Shown one piece after another: positions 9,667-16,933 of a stretch of 57,326 nucleotides of DNA. The notes beneath the pieces are model-generated. The model saw only the letters and a list, made by a program, of their open reading frames with translations, searched no databases and was not told the DNA's origin. The stretch lies in contig JBOGZD010000003.1 of assembly GCA_050697155.1 (NCBI GenBank), positions 1 through 57,326 on the forward strand, written 5' to 3'. The DNA is from JBOGZD01 sp050697155. Lineage in GTDB: Bacteria; Actinomycetota; Thermoleophilia; Solirubrobacterales; 70-9. How positions within the stretch are numbered: position 1 is the stretch's first letter; every line of letters starts with the position of its first letter. A program made the translations under genes and the position numbers.

Positions 9667-10356
9667 TCAAATCGGCCAGCGCTCGCGGTGGTAGCCCATG
9701 TCCCAGAACATCCACTCGTAGCGCGCGGTGGTGGCGAAGTGGCGCGCTGCGCGGTGCCGCTCGGATGGGCTGAGCTCGGGCCCGAGGCGATCGGTTAGCG
9801 ACAGGACAGGTCTGACCACCTCCGCGAACTCCTCGCCGCCGTAGGTCTCGATCCAGCGTCTGTAGAGCGGGTCCGGCGAGCCCCGGTCAAGCAGCGCCTT
9901 GCCAACCTCCCAGTAGATCCAGTAGCAAGGGAGGACCGCGCCGAGGAGCTCGGGGAACGAGCCCCAGTAGGCCGTCGCCAGCAGGTAGCTCGTGTAGGCG
10001 AGGCAGGTCGGCGCGACCGGCGTGCGACTGACATCGGCTTCGCTCAGCCCGAGGTCGCGGAAGAATCCCTCGTGAAGCGAACGCTCGACGGCGATTGCTT
10101 CGGCCGCGTGCCCGGCGAACATCGAGATCTCCGCCTCTTGCGGCGCCCGGGCCGCCGCGACGCTCAGAGCGCGAGCGTAGTCGCGGAGGTAGTGGGCATC
10201 CTGAGTGACATAGAAAGCGAAGGATTCGCGCTCGAGCGAGCCATCGGTGAGCCCGAGCACAAACGGATGCTCGAGAATGGCTTCGTAGGTGTCCTCGATT
10301 CCGGACCAGAGCTCTGCGGTGAAGGCTCCCGGCGCGGACGTGGGCCCGTCGGCCAT
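9667..10356 (-). CDS. TenA/thiaminase-II family protein
   Basis: A 229-residue helical protein from the ATG at 10354-10356, with GGGAG and AGGA upstream. FAFYVTQDAHYLRDYARALS and the later CYWIYWEVGKALL and YEWMFWDMGY match TenA-type aminopyrimidine hydrolases of thiamine salvage. The Cys position used as nucleophile in TenA corresponds to the region LPCYWIYWEVG here. Thiamine synthesis genes lie about 3 kb away, consistent with a salvage role, but substrate is inferred. The DUF1801 gene is 26 nt upstream on the same strand. Confidence 0.8.
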   Translation of the reverse strand: MADGPTSAPGAFTAELWSGIEDTYEAILEHPFVLGLTDGSLERESFAFYVTQDAHYLRDYARALSVAAARAPQEAEISMFAGHAAEAIAVERSLHEGFFRDLGLSEADVSRTPVAPTCLAYTSYLLATAYWGSFPELLGAVLPCYWIYWEVGKALLDRGSPDPLYRRWIETYGGEEFAEVVRPVLSLTDRLGPELSPSERHRAARHFATTARYEWMFWDMGYHRERWPI

Positions 10357-10382
10357 TCCTAGTTCTCCCTTCGCTGGCCGAG

Positions 10383-10778
10383 TTAGGCTTCGCGCTTCAG
10401 CTTGCGCCAGCCTCCGGCGCGGTTGTTGGCAATGATCTGCCTGAACATCGCGGTGAGGGCGGGGGCGTTGATGGTTTCGCCCTCGCGGACGGCCACGGTG
10501 CGGGCGGTCTCGTTCTCGTGGCCGCTGGTGATGATTCCCTCGGGATCGGGGACGATCGCGCCGTCGTAGAGAAATACGTTGACGTGGTCCTTCGCCGCCA
10601 ACAGGGCGCAGATGTTGCCGTCCAGGACGAAGTACGGGCGGTCGGTGTATTTGATCGTTTCGGCGACCTCCGGGTCGGCCGCGTGGACCAGATCCCGAAC
10701 CTCGCGGCAGATGGCCTGCTGCCAAACGGGCAGGGCATCGATGTAGGCGTCCACTCGTGGGTCTGCCGTGTAGGTCAC
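10383..10778 (-). CDS. DUF1801 / YdhG-like protein
   Basis: 131 residues from a GTG at 10776-10778. The N-terminal YIDALPVWQQAICREVRDLVH, then EVAETIKYTDRPYFVLDGNICAL and HVNVFLYDGA, match DUF1801 (YjbR/CyaY-like fold) proteins found widely in Actinobacteria. No enzymatic role is established for the family. It likely forms a two-gene unit with the TenA-like gene. Confidence 0.75.
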   Translation of the reverse strand: MTYTADPRVDAYIDALPVWQQAICREVRDLVHAADPEVAETIKYTDRPYFVLDGNICALLAAKDHVNVFLYDGAIVPDPEGIITSGHENETARTVAVREGETINAPALTAMFRQIIANNRAGGWRKLKREA

Positions 10779-10835
10779 GGTTGATCCACATTAGAAGGCT
10801 CGCCGGCCCGGAGCCCTGTTTCCGCTCTACGTCTC

Positions 10836-11012
10836 TATGAGCAGCCGGGCTTTCGCGGCTGGATCAAGGCCGACGGCGATGAGTCCGAGGGCAGGCAGTG
10901 CTTCTCGGAGTGGACGGTCGACGCCGGCGAGGGCGGCCCGCCTCCGCACCTCCACCGAGAGCATCAGGAGGCCTTCTTCGTGGTCGAGGCGGTCGCGCTG
11001 GTCGCGGCGTAG
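10836..11012 (+). pseudogene. truncated cupin relic
   Basis: Read in the frame starting at 10836, the DNA encodes YEQPGFRGWIKADGDE followed by a cupin motif GGPPPHLHREHQEAFFVVE, then a stop at 11010-11012. The first metal-binding cupin motif (H-x-H...E) is intact. The second motif and most of the barrel are missing, and no start codon exists between the preceding in-frame TGA and the homologous stretch. This looks like the decayed remnant of a small cupin gene. The stop overlaps the -10-like TAGGCT of the next gene. Confidence 0.55.
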
Positions 11013-11022
11013 GCTTGGCCAG

Positions 11023-12411
11023 GTGCTGTTCAGGCAGGTGATTCACGAGGACCTCGGCTGCGCCTCGTATCTGGTCGGCGATCCCGACGAGGGCGTGGCG
11101 GCGGTCGTCGATCCACAGTGGGACATCGAGCCCTATCTGCATCTGTCCCGCCTGCACGGCGTCCGGATCGAGCACGTGCTCGAAACGCACAACCACGCCG
11201 ACCACGTCTCCGGCCACGGTCGCCTCGCCCAAGCAACCGGAGCGACCATCCACATCCACGAGCTGGCCGAGGTCGACTATCCGCACGAACCCTTCTCCGA
11301 CGGTTGGCGCCTGGAGCTCGGGACGGCACGGATCGATGCGATCCACACCCCCGGCCATCGGCCCGAGCACACCTCGTTCCTGATCCGGGACGGCGCGCGC
11401 GACGGGGAGGCCGCAGCCGTGCTCACCGGGGACTCGCTGTTCGTCGGCGACGTGGCACGTCCCGACCTCGCCGTCGAGCCGCGAGACGGCGCCGCCGAGC
11501 TTCACCGCAGCCTGCACGAGCGCCTGTTCGCGCTCCCCGACACGGTCGAGGTCTGGCCGGGCCACCTCGGCGGGTCGCTCTGTGGAAGCTCAGGAATAGA
11601 CCACAAGACGTCCTCGACGATCGGCTTCGAACAGGCCCACAACCGCGCCGCGAGCTTCCCCACCCGCGATGCGTTCGTCGACGACGCCGTGGCCACCCTC
11701 GGCGACCGGCCGCCGAACGTCGAGCACGTCGTCTTGCTCAATCGCGGGCCACTCATCGAGCAGCTCGGGACGCCGACGCCGCTTTCCCCACGCGGGGTCG
11801 AGGTCGCGATCGCCGAGGGCGCGGTGGTGGTCGACGCTCGCACCAACGACCAGTTCGACGAGGCGCACATCGCCGGCGCGATCAGCGCCTCCGCCTACGA
11901 CACCGGGTTTGCGACCAAGGTCGCCCAGGTCGTCATGCCCGACGTCGAGGTCATCGTAGTGGCCGCCTCCGAGGGCCATGAGCTCGAGGCGGCCGAGCTG
12001 CTTGCCTCCGTCGGCCTGCGGGTGCGAGGCTTCCTCGCCGGCGGGATGACCGCATGGCGCTCGGAGGGGCGGTCGGTGAAGCGGATCGAGACCGTGGATC
12101 CCAACGGCTTGGCGAGCCTGGTGTTGGCCGGCGAAGACGAGCTGGTGGTGCTCGACGTCCGTGGCGAGGACGAATACGGCGCCGGGCACATCCCGGGCTC
12201 ACTGCACATCCCGTACACCCAGCTCACCGACCGGATCGCCGAGCTGCCCACCGACCGTCCGATCGCGACCGTCTGCAGCGGCGGCAAGCGCAGCGGCCTC
12301 GCCGCCTCGCTCCTCCAGCGCGAGGGCTTCGAGCGAGTGGTCCACGTCGCCGACGGCGGCGTCGGCAGCTGGGAGCGCTCCGGCCATCCGATGGAGCGAG
12401 ACCAGGCCTAG
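11023..12411 (+). CDS. MBL-fold persulfide dioxygenase / rhodanese fusion (CstB-like)
   Basis: A 462-residue three-domain protein. Residues 1-250 are a metallo-beta-lactamase domain with THNHADHVSGHGR, HTPGHRPEHTS, TGDSLFVGDVARPD and WPGHLGGSLCG, the pattern of ETHE1-type persulfide dioxygenases. Two rhodanese domains follow. The first (about 265-345) has no Cys at the active-site loop (VVAASEGHE). The second (about 350-455) keeps it in VCSGGKRSG near 418. MBL, pseudo-rhodanese, rhodanese is the order described for CstB. The likely role is oxidation of glutathione-like or CoA persulfide and sulfide detoxification. Start GTG 11023 is 7 nt after TAGGCT. Confidence 0.85.
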   Translation: MLFRQVIHEDLGCASYLVGDPDEGVAAVVDPQWDIEPYLHLSRLHGVRIEHVLETHNHADHVSGHGRLAQATGATIHIHELAEVDYPHEPFSDGWRLELGTARIDAIHTPGHRPEHTSFLIRDGARDGEAAAVLTGDSLFVGDVARPDLAVEPRDGAAELHRSLHERLFALPDTVEVWPGHLGGSLCGSSGIDHKTSSTIGFEQAHNRAASFPTRDAFVDDAVATLGDRPPNVEHVVLLNRGPLIEQLGTPTPLSPRGVEVAIAEGAVVVDARTNDQFDEAHIAGAISASAYDTGFATKVAQVVMPDVEVIVVAASEGHELEAAELLASVGLRVRGFLAGGMTAWRSEGRSVKRIETVDPNGLASLVLAGEDELVVLDVRGEDEYGAGHIPGSLHIPYTQLTDRIAELPTDRPIATVCSGGKRSGLAASLLQREGFERVVHVADGGVGSWERSGHPMERDQA

Positions 12412-12429
12412 TCGACGGGGCGCCGCCGC

Positions 12430-13104
12430 CTACCGCCGCAGCCGCTTTCGAAACGTCCGCACGTCGCGCGCGAGCCAGTCGGTGTGGTCGTTGCGCCAGC
12501 CCCGCAGGTCCTTGAAGTAGGGGCTGCGGTTCGCCATCGCGTGCCCGATCACGTCGCGGTAGGGGATCGAGTGCTTGGCGGCAAGCCAGCGCACCAGCCG
12601 CAGCGCCGAGCGGATCTGCGGCCGGCGCCGGAGGATCTGACGGTCGGCCCAGTGCGAGCCGGGCCCGGTCTCCTGGACCATCTCGATCCCGAGCGAGCGG
12701 TGGTTGAGCCCGATCGTGTGGCGGCAGCGGATCCGCGGCCGGACGAGCTCGGCGATCGTCCCGTTCTGCTTGACCACGTAATGGGTGCAGACGCCGGGCA
12801 ACTCGCCCCGATTCGGAGCGTTCGAATCGAACGTGCTCCACGCCGAGGCGTAGCCGTCGCTGCCGGTGAAGTGAAGGACGATCGCGTCCGGATGGCGCAG
12901 CCGCCACTCGCGCGCGCCGTAGTGGCGCTTGGAGTAGGCCGCCATCTGGTCGCGGCGCTCGTCGCCGTAGGCGATCCGGTCGGCCTCGATCCGCGGCGCG
13001 GATGGGCGCTGTCCGTCACCGCCGCCGCCCCGCCGGTCCGCGGCGATCGCGCCCGGCAGCGCCAGGGGTGCGGCGAGCGCGAGGCAAACGAGCAAGGGGC
13101 GCAC
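12430..13104 (-). CDS. secreted N-acetylmuramoyl-L-alanine amidase-like protein
   Basis: 224 residues with a signal peptide (about residues 1-22, ending IAADRR). The Amidase_2/PGRP-like fold is suggested by AIVLHFTGSDGY, THYVVKQNGTIAELV, CRHTIGLNHRSLGIEMV and YRDVIGHAM. His in VLHFTG and RHTIGLNH are candidate zinc ligands. The third ligand near the end (GHAMANRSPYFKD) is less typical. It probably cleaves the stem peptide from peptidoglycan outside the membrane. GTG start, 11 nt downstream of thiG on the same strand, so it may ride on the thiamine transcript. Confidence 0.75.
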   Translation of the reverse strand: MRPLLVCLALAAPLALPGAIAADRRGGGGDGQRPSAPRIEADRIAYGDERRDQMAAYSKRHYGAREWRLRHPDAIVLHFTGSDGYASAWSTFDSNAPNRGELPGVCTHYVVKQNGTIAELVRPRIRCRHTIGLNHRSLGIEMVQETGPGSHWADRQILRRRPQIRSALRLVRWLAAKHSIPYRDVIGHAMANRSPYFKDLRGWRNDHTDWLARDVRTFRKRLRR

Positions 13105-13115
13105 GCGGACCGGGC

Positions 13116-13946
13116 TCAGTCCTGGCCGAGCTCGGGCAGCCCTCGCTCCGGGGTCGAGGCCTGGGCGTGCAGGCGCTCGGGGATGCGTCCGGCGCGGCGC
13201 GCCTCATAGCCCGCCTCGACCGCCCGGCGCATCGCGATCGCCATCCGCTGCGGGTCCTCCGCCCGCGAGACCGAGCTCGCCAGCAGCACGGCGTCGCAGC
13301 CGAGCTCCATCGCCAGCGCCGCGTCGGAGGCGGTGCCGATGCCGGCGTCAAGGACGACCGGGACGCTCGCGCGCTCGACCATGATCCGCACGTTGTAGGG
13401 GTTGCGAATCCCGGCCCCGGAGCCGATCGGCGAGCCGAGCGGCATCACCGCCGCGCAGCCCGCCTCCTCGAGCCGGCGGGCGAGGATCGGGTCGTCGTTG
13501 GTGTAGGGGAGGACGGTGAAGCCCTCGTCGACCAGCGTCTCGGCCGCCTCGACCAGCTCGACCGCGTCGGGGAACAGGGAGCGGTCGTCGCCGATCACCT
13601 CGAGCTTGATCCAGTCGGTCTCAAACGCCTCGCGGGCCAGGCGGGCGGTGCGCACCGCGTCGCGGGCGGTGTAGCAGCCGGCGGTGTTCGGCAGCGCGAA
13701 CAGGCCCAGACGCTCGATCACCTCGAGCACCGAGCCCTGCGCCAGCGGATCGACCCGGCGCAGGGCGACGGTGACGATCTCGGTTCCCGATGCCGCAAGG
13801 GCGCGCTCCATCTGATCGAGCGAGCGGAAGCCGCCGGTGCCGACGATCAGCCGCGAGGTCCAGGTTCGTCCGCCGAGGTCGAAGGCCGCGGGCGAAGGCT
13901 CGGCCTGGGCGGCGGGCTTGGGCGTGTCGGTAGCTCCCTCAGCCAC
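13116..13946 (-). CDS. thiG: thiazole synthase
   Basis: Forms the thiazole phosphate of thiamine from DXP, dehydroglycine and ThiS-thiocarboxylate. 276 residues. SRLIVGTGGF opens the barrel, IKLEVIGD holds the Schiff-base Lys, and VMPLGSPIGSGAGIRNP and VVLDAGIGTASDAA bind phosphate. An N-terminal extension of about 20 residues precedes the domain. The start overlaps thiS by 8 nt. The gene is in the thiO-thiS-thiG unit behind a TPP riboswitch. Confidence 0.95.
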   Translation of the reverse strand: MAEGATDTPKPAAQAEPSPAAFDLGGRTWTSRLIVGTGGFRSLDQMERALAASGTEIVTVALRRVDPLAQGSVLEVIERLGLFALPNTAGCYTARDAVRTARLAREAFETDWIKLEVIGDDRSLFPDAVELVEAAETLVDEGFTVLPYTNDDPILARRLEEAGCAAVMPLGSPIGSGAGIRNPYNVRIMVERASVPVVLDAGIGTASDAALAMELGCDAVLLASSVSRAEDPQRMAIAMRRAVEAGYEARRAGRIPERLHAQASTPERGLPELGQD

Positions 13947-14145
13947 CCTGGATCGCTCCCACGATCTCGACCCGCTGACCGTCGCGCAACGGGGTCTCGG
14001 TCCAGGCGCTTCGGGGCACGACCTCGCCGTTGACGGCCACCGCCACCCCGCGGGTCGGGCCGGCGGCGCCGGCGCGCTCGATCGCGTCGCCGACGGTCGC
14101 GCCGTCGCCGAGCTCGACCCGCTCTCCGTTGAGCTCGATGGTCAT
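13939..14145 (-). CDS. thiS: sulfur carrier protein ThiS
   Basis: 68 residues of ubiquitin-like fold, opening MTIELNGERVEL and ending in the Gly-Gly needed for adenylation and thiocarboxylation (GAIQGG). It overlaps thiO by 4 nt and thiG by 8 nt, so the three are translated together. Its partner ThiF is not in the window. Confidence 0.95.
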   Translation of the reverse strand: MTIELNGERVELGDGATVGDAIERAGAAGPTRGVAVAVNGEVVPRSAWTETPLRDGQRVEIVGAIQGG

Positions 14146-15371
14146 CGCGCCGCCTCCACCGCCGGCGCCGGGGCCCCAAAGCGCGTCGGCGAGAAGGCCT
14201 CAAGGCCCTCCGGGGTTCCTTCGCCGGCGAGGATCGACGCGACCGCGTCGGCGGTCACCGGGGCGAGCAGGATCCCGTTTCGGTAGTGGCCCGTGGCGAG
14301 CACCAGGCCGTCAAGCGAGCCGGGGCCGATCAGCGGGCGGTTGTCCGGGGTCCCGGGGCGCAGGCCGGCGATCGTCTCGACCAGCTCGAGCTCGGCGACC
14401 TCGGGCAGGGCCCGGTAGGCCTCGCGCAGCAGCTCATGCATCCCGCCGGCGGTGACCCTGGTGTCGAACCCCCGCTCCTCGACCGTCGCGCCGACGATCA
14501 GCCGCCCGTCGGGTCGAGGGACGAGGTAGACGCGCTCGGTGACAACGATCCGCTCGCAGACCGGCGTCTCGTTCGGCGCGCGAAGCGTGAGGATCTGCCC
14601 CTTGACGGGGCGCACGGGCGGCCGCGCCTCGTCCGGCAGCCAGCCGAATGGTTGGGGGATTTGGTGCGCATATGGCCCCTTTTCCCCCAACGGCCGCTCG
14701 ACCGTCGCGCCGGACCAAGCGCCTGACGCCACGACCACCGCGGCTGCTCGATGCTCGACGCCGTCGGTGTCGGCCACCCCGGCCGCACGCCCTCCCTCGG
14801 TGACCAGGTCCACCACCTCGGCACCGAGCACGACCTCCACCCCGGCCCGCTCACACGCCGTCCACAGCGCCGCCACCAGCGCCCGCGGGTCGCTCGCCGC
14901 CTCGTGGGGGGCGTGGATCGCCGCGGCCACTGCGGGCGCAAGCCCGGGGTCGAGCCGCCGCGCCTCGCGCGGGCGCATCCACTCGGCGTCCAGGCCAAGC
15001 TCGCGCATGAGCCCGAACCGGCGGCGCAGCTCGGCCGCCTCGTCGCGGTCGAGTGCGACGTGGACGGCGCCTCGGTCGAGGTAGCCAACCTCGCGCTCGG
15101 CGGCGTCGGCCAGCTCGGCCGCGAAGTCGGGCCAGACCCGGTGCGCGCTCAGGGCGAGCGCGAGCAGCTCCTCCTCGCCCCAGGTCGCCTCGCCAACCGG
15201 AGCCAGCATCCCCGCCGCGACCCCCGACGCGCCCGAGCCCGGCTGGTCGCGCTCCAGCACTCGCACCCGCAGGCCGCGCTCGGCCGCGCGCCAGGCGCAG
15301 GCAAGGCCGATCACGCCGGCGCCGACGACGAGCGCGTCGGGCTCAGCTCTTCGGTGTTCGGATGTCGCCAC
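14142..15371 (-). CDS. thiO: glycine oxidase ThiO
   Basis: FAD-dependent oxidation of glycine to dehydroglycine for thiazole synthesis. 409 residues from a GTG preceded by GGAGAGGA. VVGAGVIGLACAWRA near residue 15 is the dinucleotide-binding motif, GSGASGVAAGMLAP follows, and LVLATGHYRNGILLAPVTA closes the family. Between VVVASGAWSG and VRPVKGQILTLR there are about 20 extra residues (including EKGPYAHQIPQPF) encoded by an imperfect palindrome at 14651-14691. This is an apparent in-frame insertion. First gene behind the TPP riboswitch. Confidence 0.92.
   Translation of the reverse strand: MATSEHRRAEPDALVVGAGVIGLACAWRAAERGLRVRVLERDQPGSGASGVAAGMLAPVGEATWGEEELLALALSAHRVWPDFAAELADAAEREVGYLDRGAVHVALDRDEAAELRRRFGLMRELGLDAEWMRPREARRLDPGLAPAVAAAIHAPHEAASDPRALVAALWTACERAGVEVVLGAEVVDLVTEGGRAAGVADTDGVEHRAAAVVVASGAWSGATVERPLGEKGPYAHQIPQPFGWLPDEARPPVRPVKGQILTLRAPNETPVCERIVVTERVYLVPRPDGRLIVGATVEERGFDTRVTAGGMHELLREAYRALPEVAELELVETIAGLRPGTPDNRPLIGPGSLDGLVLATGHYRNGILLAPVTADAVASILAGEGTPEGLEAFSPTRFGAPAPAVEAAR
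14651..14691. repeat. palindromic insertion inside thiO
   Basis: GTTGGGGGA (14651-14659) and TCCCCCAAC (14683-14691) are perfect 9-bp arms around an AT-richer centre containing GCGCATATGG. It sits at a point where thiO has residues not expected in the family. It may be a copy of a small dispersed palindromic element that happens to be open in this frame. Confidence 0.45.
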
Positions 15372-15403
15372 GGGGGTGCTCCTCTCCCGGGCGGTTCGGA
15401 CCT

Positions 15404-15494
15404 CGCCTTCCCTGCGCCGGCATTACCCGGATCAGGTTCACACGGTCGGCGGCCCGTCGCCGCCCTCTCAGCCCATTCGGGTAGGGCTCCCGTT
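15404..15494 (-). promoter_or_regulatory. TPP riboswitch
   Basis: On the minus strand the conserved THI-box parts occur in order: CGGGAGCCC, GGGCTGAGAGGGCGGC, then CCGTGTGAACCTGATCCGGG and TAATGCCGGCGCAGGGA. CUGAGA and the CCUGAUCCGGGUAAUGCC core bind thiamine pyrophosphate. It ends about 35 nt before the thiO start, so TPP should repress thiO-thiS-thiG, probably through access to the GGAGAGGA ribosome site. A TACCAT -10-like box lies at 15502-15507 (minus). Confidence 0.95.
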
Positions 15495-15535
15495 TCACCC
15501 AATGGTACCCGGCGCGCTGCGCGATACTCGCCCCC

Positions 15536-16210
15536 GTGAGCGACGACCTGGCGGTCCTGCTCGAGGCCCGGAGACGTGCGTTCGCCGCCGGGCGTCTCTA
15601 CTTCGTCTGCGACGCCCGCCCTGGCGGCACGGACCCGAAGCCGCTGCTCGACGCGGCGCTGCGCGGCGGCGTCGACGTGATCCAGCTTCGCGACAAGGAG
15701 CTCGGCGACGAGGAGCTCGTCGAGGCCGCGGCGACCTTCAGGGCAGCCGCGGACGAGCACGGCGCCCTCTTCATCCTCAACGATCGGCCCGACCTGGTCC
15801 TCGCCTGCGACGCCGACGGGGTCCACGTCGGACAGGACGACGTCCCGGTCGCTGAGGCGCGGCGGGCGGCCGGACCCGGGGCGGTGATCGGGCTCTCGAC
15901 CCACACCGCCGAGGAGCTCGACCGCGCCGCCGGCGAGACCGGCGACGAGCGGCCCGACCAGATCAGCGTCGGACCGGTCTGGGAGACGCCGACCAAGGCC
16001 GGGCGCGCGGCGACCGGCCTCGAGCTGATCGAGCACGCCGCGCTGGCGGCGGGCGACCTCACCTGGTTCGCGATCGGCGGCATCGACGGCTCGAACGTCG
16101 CCGAGGTCGTCGCCGCCGGCGCGCGGCGGATCGTGGTCGTGCGGGCGATCCGCGACGCGGCCGACCCCGAGGCGGCGGCGCGGCAGCTGCGGGCGGCGCT
16201 GGCCCCGTGA
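15536..16210 (+). CDS. thiE: thiamine-phosphate synthase
   Basis: Joins HMP-PP and thiazole phosphate. 224 residues from GTG 15536. LYFVCDARPGG, VIQLRDKELGDEELV (phosphate and substrate site), ILNDRPDLVLACDADGVHVG and ISVGPVWETPTKAG are all ThiE hallmarks. It runs opposite to thiO, and its GATACT box (15523-15528) is 7 nt before the GTG, which implies a leaderless mRNA with no room for a riboswitch. Thus thiE appears exempt from the TPP control acting on its neighbours. Confidence 0.94.
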   Translation: MSDDLAVLLEARRRAFAAGRLYFVCDARPGGTDPKPLLDAALRGGVDVIQLRDKELGDEELVEAAATFRAAADEHGALFILNDRPDLVLACDADGVHVGQDDVPVAEARRAAGPGAVIGLSTHTAEELDRAAGETGDERPDQISVGPVWETPTKAGRAATGLELIEHAALAAGDLTWFAIGGIDGSNVAEVVAAGARRIVVVRAIRDAADPEAAARQLRAALAP

Positions 16211-16286
16211 CCCGGGGCCGGGGTCGCGACCGCATAGGTGGTGAAAGGTCGTCCCACTGGTCCGCTTCGCCTAATCTCGCCCCGCG

Positions 16287-16877
16287 ATGGGAAGCCGCGA
16301 GCGCAAGCGGGCCGAGCGGCGCAAGCGCAAGCAGCGCTCGGCCCAGGGGGTGGAGCCCGCCGCCGAGCCGGCGGCCAACGGCGCCGGCTCCGACGATCCG
16401 GTGGCGCGGATGGCCGCCCGCTCGGAGGAGCGCAACCGCGCCGCCCGCGAGGCGCTCGAGCCGCTGGGCGAGAACGAGCGCCCGACCGCGGTCACGATCG
16501 GCGCCGTGATCGCGGCGCTGATCGCGCTCTCGGCCGCGATCGGCTGGGCCGCCGGCATCGAGGTCACCCAGATCGGCAGCGACGGGATCGAGCAGGGGGA
16601 GGATCGGGCGCCGGTCGTCGCCGTGCTCGCGACGGTCGCCCTGATGGGGACGATGGCCTGGGGGATGTGGAAGGCGCGCTACTGGGCGGTGCTCGGCTTC
16701 CAGGCGCTGCTGGTGATCGTGCTCGTCGCCGCCTCGCTCGGGCTGCTCCAGGCGACCGAGTGGACCCAGGCGGTCGGCACCACCCTGCTGATCGCCGGGG
16801 GCGGGGCGCTCTTTTACTTCATGATCAAGGCGATGGCGCGGATCCAGATGCCTGAGCGCCTGCCACGCGACGAATAG
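16287..16877 (+). CDS. small integral membrane protein, unknown function
   Basis: 196 residues. The first 20 are extremely basic (RERKRAERRKRKQR), followed by an Ala/Pro/Glu-rich linker. Four hydrophobic segments follow at about 67-89, 107-125, 131-150 and 157-177, with a short charged tail. The basic start suggests a cytoplasmic N-terminus by the positive-inside rule. TAATCT at 16272-16277 is 9 nt before the ATG. I know no function for it. Confidence 0.75.
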   Translation: MGSRERKRAERRKRKQRSAQGVEPAAEPAANGAGSDDPVARMAARSEERNRAAREALEPLGENERPTAVTIGAVIAALIALSAAIGWAAGIEVTQIGSDGIEQGEDRAPVVAVLATVALMGTMAWGMWKARYWAVLGFQALLVIVLVAASLGLLQATEWTQAVGTTLLIAGGGALFYFMIKAMARIQMPERLPRDE

Positions 16878-16933
16878 GGCGCCCTCGTCCTCGGCTACGC
16901 CTGCGGGGCGGGCGGGTTATAGATTGGCCGGGC

